The notes under the pieces were generated by a model. The model was given only the letters and a program-made list of their open reading frames with translations, was not told the origin of the DNA and did not search any database. A stretch of DNA of 64,000 bases, taken from the NCBI GenBank assembly GCA_021018995.1, contig CM037586.1, positions 7,352,328 to 7,416,327 on the forward strand. The letters run 5' to 3'. Below, in pieces: positions 36,400-47,730 of the stretch; the stretch's first letter is position 1, and the number at the start of each line of letters is the position of its first letter. The DNA comes from Chloranthus sessilifolius. Taxonomy: Eukaryota; Streptophyta; Magnoliopsida; Chloranthales; Chloranthaceae. The position numbers and the translations under genes were made by a program.

Positions 36400-36695
36400 T
36401 CTTTGACTGATTTGAATCACACGATGAAGATTGCTTTATCGTTCCAATTTTGTCACAATAGATCTTAAGATCATGGCGTGCCTATCAGATGGTCATATGT
36501 TGATTCCACATGACACGCATCCCTCAAAGTAAAGGTCAACTCTTCTGCCCATGATCTAAGTCACTTTTGAGGATGTGTATCATGTGGAATCAATATCTAA
36601 CCATTTGATAGGCGTACCATGATTTTAAAATCTATCGTGAGGAAGATTGAAACACAATCTCCATCGTCTGATTTAAATCAATCAATAGCTTTCTT
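36400..36695. repeat. Fold-back repeat, most complete copy
   Basis: The left arm from 'gactgatttgaatcac' is complementary along almost its whole length to the right arm ending 'gatttaaatcaatcaat'. The fold is centred near 36547, with paired words GATCTTAAGATCATGG and ACCATGATTTTAAAATC. This is the clearest template for the many half-copies in the window. There is no coding capacity. Confidence 0.65.
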
Positions 36696-36791
36696 CCGTA
36701 AAAAAATTGTATGCTATTTACTATTAAACGGCCGGTACCCTTCTAATAAAGGCATTTCTTTCATTATTTGAAAGCATTAGATGATTCCAAT

Positions 36792-36912
36792 CAAGGCATC
36801 AAGTATTGGCCGAGACCAATACGTATCGGTCTCAATCTTTGCATCGGCCGATACGGCCTGTATCGGTCCTCCATGGAGTGATACCCGTTACCGGTATCCA
36901 CTTTGGCACCTT
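36792..36912. mobile_element. Mutator-type MITE (121 bp), GATAC-rich
   Basis: The ends CAAGGCATCAAG and CTTTGGCACCTT are inverted repeats, flanked by the 9-bp duplication GATTCCAAT (36783-36791 and 36913-36921). The interior has CCAATACGTATCGG and CGGCCGATACGG. It is the third member of the family with 25895-26108 and 59921-60201. Confidence 0.7.
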
Positions 36913-36921
36913 GATTCCAAT

Positions 36922-37743
36922 CATCCGATCAGAGCACTTCTTGTACATAATGAAATGTGGTCACTCAGATCGAATGACAACGAGGATCATCTAATATTTT
37001 CAAATTTTGGGCTTTAGTAGATGGTACATACTTGATGGTTTGCTTACGGCAGCTGGTCAGACATAAGATCACCACACTCCGACCCATTCTGATATACTGA
37101 CATTTTGAGATTCATTTGTCTCTAAGGTTTACATATAAAATAGGTCCATCTCCATACTTTTAGGGTTAAGGCATCCTCAAACACTCTCAAAATCCATCGT
37201 GGAAACAAAAAGAAATTAAAAAGGTATGATTCAAAGTAAGAAAATAGATTTCTTTTGTTATAAAAACTAATGCAAAGGGAGGAAGTAAACGTGGGCTCTT
37301 GAACCTATGACCTCATCTCCAGCAATAAGGTGTGGGGGGTGAGGGGGGCTAATCGGTGGTTAAATATCGGGTCAAACTAGCGAGATATTGGTCAATACAG
37401 CTCATATCGGCAAGTGTGTAACTGATATGAGTCAAGGCAGTGAAAGGGTATTTTCCGATTCAATAGTTGACTATATTGAATCTTATGATAAAAATCTTAT
37501 TTGGTGCTAATCTTTTGCAATTAAGATCTTTAAATCATGATTTTCAAAAAAATAAGTTTAGATGATATTTTAAAACTACGTGCAAGGACCAACTTATTGG
37601 GTCCAAATAACGGGTCCCTTTGAGAGGACATTGAAAGAAATTTCTTTTAGCCAGGGAACTTAAGGAAAATAGAACTATCTTCAAAATATTTTGCAGATCA
37701 CTGGATTTGGGGGTGATGCAACGGTGTCGATTACCATTGAAGG
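36922..37743. other. Spacer without recognised gene
   Basis: Bases 37425-37530 match part of the second fold-back module ('gattcaatagttgactatattgaatc'). The remainder shows nothing I can identify. Confidence 0.4.
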
Positions 37744-38308
37744 TAGGGCTGTAAAAGAGCCAAGCCGAGCTCGGCTCGAAAATGAGAGTTTTTACTTTCT
37801 TAAGCTCGGCTCGAGAGTTAGAGGCGGGCTTTTTATTTAAAGTTTATTTGAAGTAGAGCCGAGCTAGAGTTAAAGTTATAAAGCTGGGCCCAACTTGATT
37901 AATAGTATATAATATTTGTTATATATAATAAAATATATTATATAATTTTGAACCAATCAACACTTACGATCAACACCTATGCTCTTAATTAATATTTAAC
38001 ACATTAAATTTAAATATATTTTTTCTTCAATCGATCCATTAAATCCAAAAAAACTAAGGGATTAAAAGATATTAGGGGTTTATTTTTAAAATTTTAATAA
38101 ACCTTTCATCTATTAATAAAAGAGATAACGTTTAAAACAACATTAGGAAAAAAAACTATAATAAAACTTATTAAAATTGAAGCTCGGCTCGGCCCAACTC
38201 AAGCTCAACAGAGCCGAACTAGAGCTCAAACTCTTCAGTCAACTTCCAGCTCATCTCATATAAGGTAGAGCTGAGCTAGAGCTGACCTAAACTCGGACTC
38301 AGCCCTGT
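37744..38308. mobile_element. hAT MITE, TAGGGCTG family (degraded)
   Basis: It begins TAGGGCTGTAAAAGAGCC and ends with GACTCAGCCCT, the inverted counterpart. The subterminal regions are rich in GAGCTCGGCTCG. No matching 8-bp flanks are seen. It is related to the intact copy at 49610-50381. Confidence 0.55.
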
Positions 38309-38392
38309 TCGGTTGTAGCCTGAACTGAAGGTGATCTAAAGAATGTGATTAGGTAGGCTTTGATTGGAAAAGAGGAATTGTGGTATTAAATA

Positions 38393-38818
38393 GGGCCCTC
38401 ATCGATCAGGCCGGCCCAAATTTTTGCCCGCATCCAGCTCGGAAAAGTGATAGTTTCTATCAAGATTGGGTTAAACATGCTGCAACCAAGATAAATCTAG
38501 GCCGGGTTTGGGTTGAGTGTTCCAATACCTGAGCCTCTATAATATTAATATAATTATTTAATTAAAATTTTAACCTTTTTCAAACTTTTATTAGAAAAAA
38601 AAAAAAAAAAAAAAACTTCAAAGTCCAATCAAATTTTATTAAAAAAAACTCTGAAAAACACCCAAGCCCGCCCTGACCCGGCCCGGTAGGTGGTGTAGGG
38701 CTTGGGCTAAGTACATCGCAGCCCGGATTAGGGCCGGGCTGAAAATTTTGGGAACCCGGCCCAAGCACACTAGGGGTTGAACCCTAGCCTGGCCCTAATC
38801 CGGCCCATTGAGAGCCCA
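38393..38818. mobile_element. hAT MITE, TAGGG(T/C)TCTCAATGGGCC family (degraded)
   Basis: The left end is TAGGGCCCTCATCGATCAGG and the right end CCGGCCCATTGAGAGCCC. The flanks GTATTAAA (left) and GTTTTAAA (just after the right end) differ at one base of eight. It contains an (A)n tract at 38594-38615. It is a relative of 35404-36071 in the opposite orientation. Confidence 0.55.
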
Positions 38819-39679
38819 AGTTTTAAAACTTCTCGCCTCAACTCGAAACTCGGGAGGGTCGACTCGGAAATAAATCGATTTATCAACTCGCCGATCGCCG
38901 AGTCACTCAGGTTTTTTTGTGTTAGCCGGTATTTTGTTAATTCGAAAGGTCATTTAAGTAAATTCAGATTCTATATAAATCAAACCGCCCGCCTATAAGA
39001 CGCTAAAGTTATTTCTTCAACCCTTTCTACCGAGGCTCGGCCTTGCTCTCGAGCAAAACCCTAAGCCTTAACTGATTAAAGAAGAAGAAGAAGACGATGA
39101 CAACGAAGAAGAGAATTACAGAGCAGTATTCAAGATAAATTCAAGTAAGTTTTTTTTTTTTTTTGGGAAATCGAATCTTCAGTGATTCACTATGCATCAC
39201 TGTGAATCACCAATGTGAAGGTTCGTGGCAGATTTTTTGGGTCACGTTTCAGGTTTATTTCTTTTTTTCCCAAATCTAATTTGTATAAAGGAACATCGTA
39301 TGAAGATCACTTAGCCAAACAAATTCGATCTGGAGAGTTTAATATGGACCGTTGTTCATATGTTTTTTTTTTTTTTTTGATACTTTTTCATCAATTTTTT
39401 CTTCCACACATACATATATATTAAAGATTTATTAAATAATTCGAGTCAGACCGATTCGAGTTGGATCGAGTTCGCGTTTTTGAACCATTAGGTAAACTAT
39501 ATCCATGGTGGTTAGCGGACATTTTGTGAGATTGCAAACTTAAGCTCTTCAAAGGTTATTGAATTATGGCATTGTTAATGGGGATGCAAATGATGCAAAA
39601 GACTACCTTGCTAAGAGCAGTGTCCATGGAAACTCTTGTTGTCAGGGGCGGAGCCATATAAAAAAGCGTCGGGTCTGGA
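38819..39679. other. Spacer without recognised gene
   Basis: There is a (GAA)-rich stretch at 39081-39110 and T tracts at 39149 and 39363. A short 'ggggcggagccat' fragment at 39648-39660 resembles an hAT terminus. No gene is supported. Confidence 0.4.
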
Positions 39680-39845
39680 GCATGGGTCAAAATTTCGTCC
39701 GATACAGATACGTATCGGACGATACATATCGGTATCAGACTTGAACGATGCGGGACATTCAATGTACCGTGTCGTTCATTTGTATGTATATCGTCCGGTA
39801 TTGTACTGTTCTGATACATATCGGTTTTGATCTCGGACGATATCG
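39680..39845. repeat. GATAC-rich Mutator-type MITE remnant
   Basis: It starts CATGGGTCAAAATTTCG, the terminus of the family at 25895-26108, and continues with GATACGTATCGGACGATAC words. The right end is degraded and no 9-bp flank duplication is found. Confidence 0.5.
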
Positions 39846-39912
39846 GTTGTCCCATTTATCTCTTGAAAATAAATAAGATATGCTTCTCATACGATTTTCT
39901 TTTTTGTATAAG

Positions 39913-41412
39913 TGTCAAGCGCCGAAAGCCGATCTCGGACCCAGCCCGGAACGTAAATAAAACAGCTTGGGAATATCAAGAACCAGACAAAAGAACACTT
40001 TTTATTTATTCATAATTATTTACATTGATAACTACTAGAATTTACATTGTCCTTGCTTTACACAAAATAACAAAAGAAAGTTCTAATTTCCTAGACTGGT
40101 CTATCCTAGGAAATCTTCCATAGTTTCCTTCCCTCTCGCAACATCAGAGTTTCCCGGTTCTATACGTACAATAATTTGATAATAGATTGAGTGACAAGTC
40201 ACCCAACAATTAACCACTATAATTAATAAAGAAATAATTCAGCAATTTGATAATTTCACAATAAAATTTCAGATTTTGATATTAACCAACCATTACTAAA
40301 ATAAAGGAACACACAAGGTTAATAAAAGTTACCAAGTGTAAATACTTTCATTTGTACCATTCACGGGTCTATGGTTACCAAATATTTCTTTTGGTATGAC
40401 ACTGGCTCCAAGGTAAAATCATTGGGTTTATTCACCTGTGGACACCGTTCATTTATCAGGACTGGTTACATATTTTCTAGTAATACCATCTTGAACTTTG
40501 TCAGGTCCCACATTCTATTCCACTTGATACCAATCATAGTCGGAAGGATTGGATTGTTTACTTCCGATGAAGGAAGTACTATCCAAGAACCCTTGTCCTC
40601 ACTCTATGCGGCCCTGTCTCCGCATATAGTCTAGATACGTACCACATTATTTTCCCACATGGAATCAGGAACAATATTTTTGTTTCTAAAGGACCAAATA
40701 AATAACATACATACAATCTTTCGACATATATTCTTATTCAAGTAATCGGGTATCAGTTACTTGCCTTGGATGATTTTTCCGCGAAGATTCAAGGTGTCAG
40801 TAGATCCTATCAATAGGTCAATAATAATTGTTAAGAATGATATCTATGTTGGCCACTTGAGCTTAACAATTTATATTTGTAAGAATGTTTCGACCATTTG
40901 ATCAAGGTCGTTGAGTTACACCAACCAAACGGTTGGGTCGCCACTATTAGCCACGTGGCCCCCAAAAATTAATTTACTGATTACGATAATAAAAAATAAA
41001 GGATAACAGTGTTAGGTGGTAGGCCAACTATAGAAGGAGGCAAAGCCTACCATCGACTTAGGAGGCAGAGGCTATCATTAATTTAGGAGGCAGAGCCTAC
41101 CATCAAGTCGGACAACAATTCGGTTTAGGAGGCAATGACTATCATCAAGTCGGGCAACAATTCGGTTTAGGAGGTAGAGCTTACCATCAAGTCGGGCAAC
41201 ATTAGGAGGTAGAGCCTACCATCAAGTCGGGCGACAATTAGGTTTAAGAGGCAGAGCCTACCATCGACTTAGGAAGCAAAGTCTACCATTAAGTCGGACA
41301 ACAATTCGGTTTAGGAGGCAGAGCCTACCATCGACTTAAGAGGCAGAGCCTACCCTCAAGTCGAGCAACAATTCAGGTAGAGCCTACCATAAATAAGGAG
41401 GCAGAGCCATCC

Positions 41413-41447
<35 letters not shown>

Positions 41448-41787
41448 TTAGTGTGAAAGTAATAATATTATTGAAAAGAAAATTAGGTGGCTATACTTGA
41501 TTCTTTCCTACGGGTTAGGGTCGGGCTTGAGCTCGGGCTCAATGGTCTCCTTAAAAGGTAAGGTAGAGAGAAAAGAAAGATTATTTTGTGGAAAAAAAGG
41601 AATTTAGAGAGTAACTAAGAGATAGTGATGAAGGGAATAAAGAAAGAATAAGAAAGAGAATGAGTGTGGGGACCTGAGTACCCCACCTCTATTTATAGCA
41701 CATGGTGAGGCGGTTTGTGGAGTTGGGTCCAAATGGATAAGGTCACTGGTCGGGTCGAGTCATGCGGGTTAGGTCATGGGTCTAACA
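39913..41787 (-). mobile_element. G2 left LTR, in inverted orientation (1875 bp)
   Basis: On the plus strand it reads TGTCAAGCGCCG...GGTCTAACA, the reverse complement of the right LTR (47202-49184), at about 90% identity over the parts I compared. The outer flank ATAAG (39908-39912) equals the flank after the right LTR (49185-49189). The tandem 'ggaggcagagcctaccatc' array at 41030-41410, the (GA)n at 41418-41443 and the TATA-like 'ctatttatagca' at 41691 are mirror images of right-LTR features. The gypsy coding region lies on the plus strand, so this LTR is the wrong way round for a standard element. Confidence 0.88.
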
Positions 41788-41840
41788 TTCATTTTAAACC
41801 CGGGGTCCCTAACCTAAGGTCTCCGAGGGTTTCGCAAACT

Positions 41841-41856
41841 GGGCTATGATACCAAA
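41841..41856 (-). promoter_or_regulatory. Inverted G2 primer-binding site
   Basis: GGGCTATGATACCAAA is the complement of TTTGGTATCATAGCCC, an initiator Met-tRNA-type primer site. It is followed by TGTCA, as an LTR end would be. It is on the minus strand, like the left LTR, but separated from that LTR by 53 bp and on its U3 side. Confidence 0.65.
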
Positions 41857-41946
41857 CTGTCACTGGTATTTTACTTTTATGATCAGGAATGGCAAGAATA
41901 CGCCAAACGGCCAAAAAAAAGTTGCACCCGGCATCCATGCCCGTCG

Positions 41947-42363
41947 TTGTTACCTAGCATTCCTTTACAGTACCAGGATGACTTTTCATCTTCCTCTGAA
42001 ACCTTTAATGACTTAAACAGTACCCTATCATCAGAATGCTACAGTACATCAGTAAGTATTATTACACTTTTGGATATCGATGATGGCATTGAGTCTCAAC
42101 TTGACCCTGCGAACGAAGTTGTCACTTCCGACGATGAAGAAACAGACGAACTAAAAATCGACTCTGACGATGAAGTCCAGGAGGTGATGATGGCCGAGGA
42201 CAACATATCAATAGTCAACATAAGTTCTTACTCGGAAAATGACAGTGTAAATGATCCCTCTGAAGATGAGCCTGATAACTTCCCTCCATACTTTGGGCTC
42301 GCTCCACTGTCGACGACAAATTTTTTTATTTTAAATAATAATAATTCTAAAATTGTACATTAG
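41947..42363 (+). CDS. Acidic open frame upstream of G2 gag, unknown
   Basis: An uninterrupted frame runs from at least 41863 to 42363. No ATG opens it in frame at the left; the coordinates start at a TTG codon, so its start is uncertain. The product is strongly acidic and Ser/Asp/Glu-rich (SDDEETDELKIDSDDEVQEV, SYSENDSVNDPSEDEP). It precedes gag by 260 bp, in which I see nothing else. I do not recognise a family. It may be an accessory frame of the retroelement leader or a captured fragment. The surviving frame, in an element whose other genes are riddled with stops, is notable but could be chance. Confidence 0.45.
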   Translation: MLPSIPLQYQDDFSSSSETFNDLNSTLSSECYSTSVSIITLLDIDDGIESQLDPANEVVTSDDEETDELKIDSDDEVQEVMMAEDNISIVNISSYSENDSVNDPSEDEPDNFPPYFGLAPLSTTNFFILNNNNSKIVH

Positions 42364-42623
42364 AAAATTTTGGGTTTGTACTTCTGATGTACTTTATAAT
42401 GTGTTTAAACACCTTTCGGATGTAGTGTTTTGACTTCGCATTGTATAGAGTACTTTTTCTTTTCTTGGACATGTAAAGTTGTACCCTGTCAAATATGTAT
42501 ATATTGGCAAATATCAAATTTTGCATTTCTACAATGTGTGTGAATTTGATGAGCGTATCTTATAATGAAAATTTTACTTTCAGTACCTATAGGGCAATTG
42601 CTTGAAAAATTATTATTTTGTAG

Positions 42624-43610
42624 ATGGAAGGATCTATACCAACTTCTGGATCTATAACTACCATTACCATTGACACCCCTACTCCTGGTTGGGTAGGTGA
42701 GCTAGGCAACATTCAGAAAGCATTGGAAGGGATTGCCACTTTGATAAGTCAGGTGGCACATCCGGACTCCGGTGTAACTCGTAACACAAATAATGCCCAT
42801 ATCACCAATGACATAGCGCATTTAGAAAAATTCAAGCGAAAGAATCCTCCACCTTTTTTTGGTACTGCAAATCCGATTGAAGCCGAGAGATGAATCGCAA
42901 AAAAGAAAAAGACATTTGGTGCCATTACCTGCACTGAAGTTCAAAAAGCCGCTTATGCAATTTTTCTACTTCGAGGAGAAGCAGGTGACTGGTGGAATTT
43001 AGACAAAATCAATAGTAGAGCCTGGAGAGGTCATGAATTGGAAAATTTTCTAAAACTTTTCTACGAGCAATACTTTCCGGAACATGTATGCCAGTACACG
43101 AAAAGAAAGAGGTTGAATTCACAAGATTAGAACAAGGGGAATCGAGTGTGGCCCAGTATAGGCCAAATTCAAAGAATTGGAACGATTCCACAAGCATCCA
43201 CTCATGGAAAAAGAAAGAGCACAAAAATTCGAAAGAGGACTTTGACCAAACATACGAAGTCGAATATTGACATTCTTTTCAGAAGAATATGTGTCGTTCA
43301 TACGAAGGGCTCGAGTTGCTAAGGAAGATTGCAATGACCTTCAACAATGCCATGAAAATTGTAGGGACACATCGAATTACAAGAATAGAGCCCCAGACTC
43401 ACCAGCCCTTTCCAATTCTAAATGATCCCAGTACAATAACCAACAATCAGCATCACCAGCCTCTACTTTTTTTGGTATCCCTAGCCAAACGACGTAACCT
43501 ACTTCAATTGTGGTGAGTCGGGCCACCTACTTTTTTCGGTATCCCAAAGCCACTAAAAACTTGTTATAGTTGCGGAAAATTAGGTCATATGGCACGAGAT
43601 TAGCGATCGC
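42624..43610 (+). pseudogene. G2 gag, frameshifted
   Basis: The start ATG (42624) follows an AG at the end of a T-rich stretch. The first frame gives MEGSIPTSGSITTITIDTPT, then ERFKRKNPPPFFG-like capsid sequence, then after a stop EAGDWWN and FYEQYFPEHV, the retrotrans_gag core. Near 43490-43600 are two zinc-knuckle remnants: YFNCGESGHLLFSV, which lacks its last Cys, and CYSCGKLGHMARD, whose final Cys codon is now TAG. A phrase 'ctacttttttyggtatccc' is duplicated at 43465 and 43527, suggesting a slippage event. Confidence 0.82.
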
Positions 43611-43738
43611 CAAGAAATCCCAATCAGCAGCCCATCAGATGCCAATCCATTCAACAACCGCCACGTCAGCTTGGGCAACAAAATCAACAAAGGTTTCAGC
43701 AACCATCACAGCTTCCCCGTCAAGATAATCACAGTGAA

Positions 43739-44206
43739 GTGTTCACCTTAACAAAGCAAGATGCAGAGGCATCTAACGTTGTAGTTCAAGGTACCGTTCT
43801 TGTCTCTGAAACTACCACTCAAATTCTAATTGATTTTGGTTCAACTCACTCTTTCGTATCCACAACCTTTGCACATCAATTAAAGTCTATTCTACAATCT
43901 TTAAATTTGCCACTCACCATTTCTACTCCTATGGGAGACTCCTTAGTCACCAACACTGTGTATAGAAATTGTAGAGTCGGTGTATGTGATCAAAACTTAC
44001 CTTTTGATTTGATTGTACTAAATTTGTCTGATTTTGACATTATCCTAGGTATGGATTGGCTTGTTACTTACCGGGCACGAATCGATTGTTTTAAAAAGCG
44101 AGTCTATTTTCATATTCCTGGTTTACCAAGATTTTCCTTACAAGGAACAAATAGAATTCTGAATCACCTTTTGTTTCCGCCCTTAAAGCCAACCGACTCC
44201 TTCTGA
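43739..44206 (+). pseudogene. G2 aspartic protease
   Basis: This is a 155-codon open stretch in a Gln-rich context. It carries LIDFGSTHSFVSTTFAHQL, the retropepsin active-site region (usually D-S/T-G or D-P-G; here D-F-G), and FDLIVLNLSDFDIILGMDWL, the hallmark second half of plant gypsy proteases. It ends at a stop at 44204-44206, before the linker to reverse transcriptase. Confidence 0.85.
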
Positions 44207-44279
44207 AGGGTTGTCAATGGTACCTAGCATATGTCATCTATAAAACCAAGGAGGAACCCAGGATAGAAGATATTCCCAT

Positions 44280-45620
44280 TGTTAATGAATTTGTGGAAAA
44301 TTTTCTCATGGACTTGCTTGGATTACCTCCTCATCGGGAAAGTGAGTTCACGATACATCTTATTCCTGAAGCAACCCTCATATCAAAGGCCCCTTATCGT
44401 ATGACACCAACAGAGCTCTAAGAGCTCAAGAAGCAACTGGAAGAATTATTAGAAAAATGATTTATCCGTCCAAGCGTATCACCTCTTGGGGTGCATCGGT
44501 CTTGTTCGTAAAGAAAAAGGATGGATCCATGAGAATGTGTATCGACTACATGCAATTGAATCAAATAACTACCAAAAATAAGTATCCTCTGCCATGAATT
44601 GACGATCTCATTGATCAACTCCAAGGCGCAACGGTCTCCTCCAAAATCGATCTTAGGTCAGGTTAGCATCAACTTAGGATCAAGGAAAATGATGTACCAA
44701 AGACAGCATTTCGAACATGTTATGGAAACTATGAATTTTTGGTAATGCCTTTTGACTTAGCAAATGCTCCGGCTACATTCATGGACCTGATGAATCGTGT
44801 ATTTAAGTCATTCTTTGATAAGTTTGTGGTGGTCTTTATCAACGATATATTGATCTACTCAAGGAATCACTCCAAGCACGAAAAGCATCTGCGCATGGCC
44901 TTACAAATATACGAGAACACCAACTATATGGAAAACTGAGTAAGTGCGAATTTTGACTGATTGAGGTTTCATTTTTGGGGCATGCAATATCTGAAAGGGG
45001 AATACCCATTGATCCTATAAAAATCAAAGCTATTGTAAATTGGAAACAACTGACGAATGCAACATAAATCAGGAGCTTCTTAAAAGACTTTTCAAAGATA
45101 GCAAATCCTTTAACCAAGATGACCAGAAAAGGGGGGTGTCAATGTTCGAATGGACCAACGATAACGACTGTGAACAAAGCTTTCAAAACCTAAAAATCAA
45201 ATTGACTTCGGCCCCCATTCTAGCACTTCCTTTACAAGGTGAAAGATTTGAAGTTTACAGTGACGCGTCAGGAGGTGGCTTAGGTTGTGCGTTAATGCAA
45301 AACAAGAAGGTAGTCACCTACATGTCAAGACAACTCAAACCTCGTGAGCAAAACTATCCAGTTCATGATTTGGAATTAGCGGCAGTCATTCTCGTACTAA
45401 AAATATGGAGGCATTACCTTTATTAGGAAACATTTGAAATCAAAACTGACCATCAGAATTTGAAATATCTCTTCACACAAAAAGAACTCAACAATCGACA
45501 ACGAAAATGGATGGAGTTAGTCAAAGACTACGACTGTACTATTCAGTATTGTCCAGGTAGGGCAAACGTAGCAGTAGATGCGTTAAGTCGGAAATCATCA
45601 ATAATCTCCGCCTCATTAAT
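44280..45620 (+). pseudogene. G2 reverse transcriptase and RNase H
   Basis: Broken frames spell the RT order: FTIHLIPEA and [25 protein letters not shown] (frame-shifted), [33 protein letters not shown], then [20 protein letters not shown]. RNase H follows with [40 protein letters not shown] and ANVAVDALSRKSS. The catalytic FIDD reads FIND, so the first aspartate of the pair is lost. Several in-frame stops are present. Confidence 0.88.
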
Positions 45621-45779
45621 GATCAGTGAGTTGAAGTTGCTTGAAGACTTCGGGAATTGGAGCGCTATCATTCGAAAGGAAGGATCTAAATATATATGTG
45701 CATACTTGAAGATTCAGCCAGCCATCATATAAAAATTAAAGGAGAATCAACTTCAAAACCCGAAAATCTTAAAGCTTAT

Positions 45780-46745
45780 AGAGGAAATCAAAAAGAGAGA
45801 AAAATCAGAGTTCAACATAGCGATGGATGGTTTGTTGAAATACCAAGATCGATTATGTGTACCCGACAACGTGGAGCTAAAAAGAAAACTACTAGATGAA
45901 GCACATAAATCAAGGTATGCAGTACATCTCGGTAGTACAAAAATGTATCAGAATTTAAAACGTCATTTTTGGTGGAACGACATGAAGAAAGAAATTGCTA
46001 AGCACGTATCAAGCTGTCTCGTGTGTTAGCAAACTAAAGCTGAATGCATGAAGCCTTCATAATTGTCACAGCCATTGCCTATTCCTGAATGGAAATGGGA
46101 GCACATTTGCATGGACTTTGTTGCTAGACTGCCAAAAACAAAAAGCAGGTGCAATTCAATTTGGGTCATAGTCGACAAGCTCACGAAACAACACACTTTT
46201 TACCTGTTAAAATTTCTCAAACAGTGGAAAGTCTCGCAAAGTTGTATGTCAAAGAAATTATCCGACTACATGGTGTGCCTGCGACAATCACATCAGATTG
46301 AGATTCCAAATATACATCAGGATTCTGGGATAGTTTTCAAGAAAATTTAGAACCGAATTGCGACTCAGTATTGCCTTTTCTCGTCAGACAGATGGGCAAT
46401 CAAAGAGAACAATTCAGACCATGGAAGATATGTTACGAGTGTGAATGCTAGATATCAGAGGAAGTTGGGATCAACATCTACCCCTAATCGAGTTCGCTTA
46501 TAATAATAAGTATCAGTCCAGTATTCGAATGGCACCCTACAAAGCACTTTATGGAAGACCCTATCGATCACCTATATGTTGGGCAGAAGTTGGAGAGAAA
46601 AGTTTACTTGGACCAGAGCTAGTACAAGAAACTTCAAAGAAAATCAAGCTCATTCGTAAACGACTTTTGCTGCTCAAAGTCGACAGAAAAGTTACGCTGA
46701 TCGTGGTTGAAGAGATTACGAATTTGAAAAAGGAGATCGTGTATT
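45780..46745 (+). pseudogene. G2 integrase
   Basis: The HHCC zinc domain is visible as DEAHKSRYAVHLGSTKMY and HVSSCLVC. The core begins WEHICMDFVARLPKTK (first Asp kept). The second Asp region is frameshifted near 46290. The third position reads DGQSKRTIQTMEDML, where the catalytic Glu of the usual S-E-R is Lys. Then follow WDQHLPLIEFAYNNKYQSSI and ALYGRPYRSPICW. Loss of the Glu alone would abolish integration. Confidence 0.88.
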
Positions 46746-46759
46746 ATTAAAAGTATCGC

Positions 46760-47160
46760 CAACAAAGGGAGTATTAAGGTTAGGGGTAAAAGGGAAGCTT
46801 GGGCCCATATTCATCGAACCATTTGAAATACTTAAACGAGTAGGAAAGCTTACGTATCAATTAGCCTTACCTCCATCGCTAGCCAATGTCCACAATGTGT
46901 TCGACGCATCAATGTTACAGAGCTACAAGTACAATTCCTCCCACGTTTTGAACTCTGATTCCATCATGCTACAAGAGGATCTGACGTACATCGAATCATC
47001 CTCACAGATGATTGATTGGAAGGATCACGATAAAAGAACTAAGAGGAAATCGCGAGTTAAGGTAATGTGGCAAAATCACTCTGATAAAGTAACAACTTGA
47101 GAACGAGAGAACGAGATGCGTCAAAAGTACCCACACATATTCAACAATAACAAGGTACGT
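46760..47160 (+). pseudogene. G2 integrase tail with chromodomain
   Basis: GKLGPIFIEPFEILKRVGKL and NVFDASMLQSYK are the GPF/Y module. The following open part (46897-47100) has MIDWKDHDKRTKRKSRVKV and WQNHSDKV, the beta strands of a chromovirus chromodomain. EREDEMR-like residues continue after a stop at 47098. The presence of a chromodomain places G2 among the chromoviruses, most likely Tekay/Del. Confidence 0.8.
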
Positions 47161-47188
47161 CTAAGAAAATTTCGAGGACGGAATTTTT

Positions 47189-47201
47189 AAGGGGGGAAGA
47201 A
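47189..47201 (+). promoter_or_regulatory. G2 polypurine tract
   Basis: AAGGGGGGAAGAA lies directly before the right LTR, following the conserved 'tttcgaggacggaattttt'. It primes plus-strand synthesis in LTR elements and fixes the right LTR as a standard plus-strand 3' LTR. Confidence 0.85.
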
Positions 47202-47694
47202 TGTTAGACTCGTGACCTGACCCGATCCAACCCGTGACCTGACCCGACCCGACCCGTGACCTGATCCATTTGGACACAACTCCACAAACCGGCACCCAAA
47301 CCGACTCTACATGTGCTATAAATAGAGGTGGGGTACTCAGGTCCCCACACTCATTCTCTTTCTTATACATTCTTTATTCATGCCCTTTATTCCCCGCTTC
47401 ATTCTTTTTTTATTCTTTCTTTATTCACTCTCTTTATTCCCTTCTTTTTTTATTCTTTCTTTATTCCCTTCATTCTTTTTGTCTCTTTTTCTATTCTCTT
47501 GCTTTCTCTCTCTTAGTTTTTCTCTCTTAATCCCTTTTTTTCCACAAAATAATCTTTGTTTTCTCTCTACCTTATCTTTTAAGGAGACCATTGAGCCCGA
47601 GCCCAAGCCCGACCCTAACCTGTAGGAAAGAATCAGGTATAGCCATCTAGTTTTCTTTTCAATAATATTATTTTTTTCGCACTAACGTTTTTTT

Positions 47695-47730
<36 letters not shown>

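Larger units (their letters stand above)
23036..36510. repeat. Tandem-duplicated unit 2 (about 4.6 kb, swollen to 13.5 kb)
   Basis: It matches unit 1 (9250-13993) in order and orientation, interrupted by elements at 23528-27734, 28241-29311, 29580-32539 and 35404-36071. Removing these gives a length close to unit 1. The short unique stretches between the insertions hold no recognised gene. Confidence 0.8.

Noticed and set aside
40371..40634. 87-residue frame in the left G2 LTR
   Set aside because: It lies in noncoding LTR sequence; the inverted right LTR shows a broken counterpart and no domain is seen.
41030..41410. Regular repeat array considered as a CRISPR
   Set aside because: Units vary in length, there are no unique spacers of constant size, it lies inside an LTR, and the genome is a plant's.
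47270..47625. Overlapping Phe/Ser-rich frames
   Set aside because: They lie in the CT-rich untranslated part of the G2 LTR.
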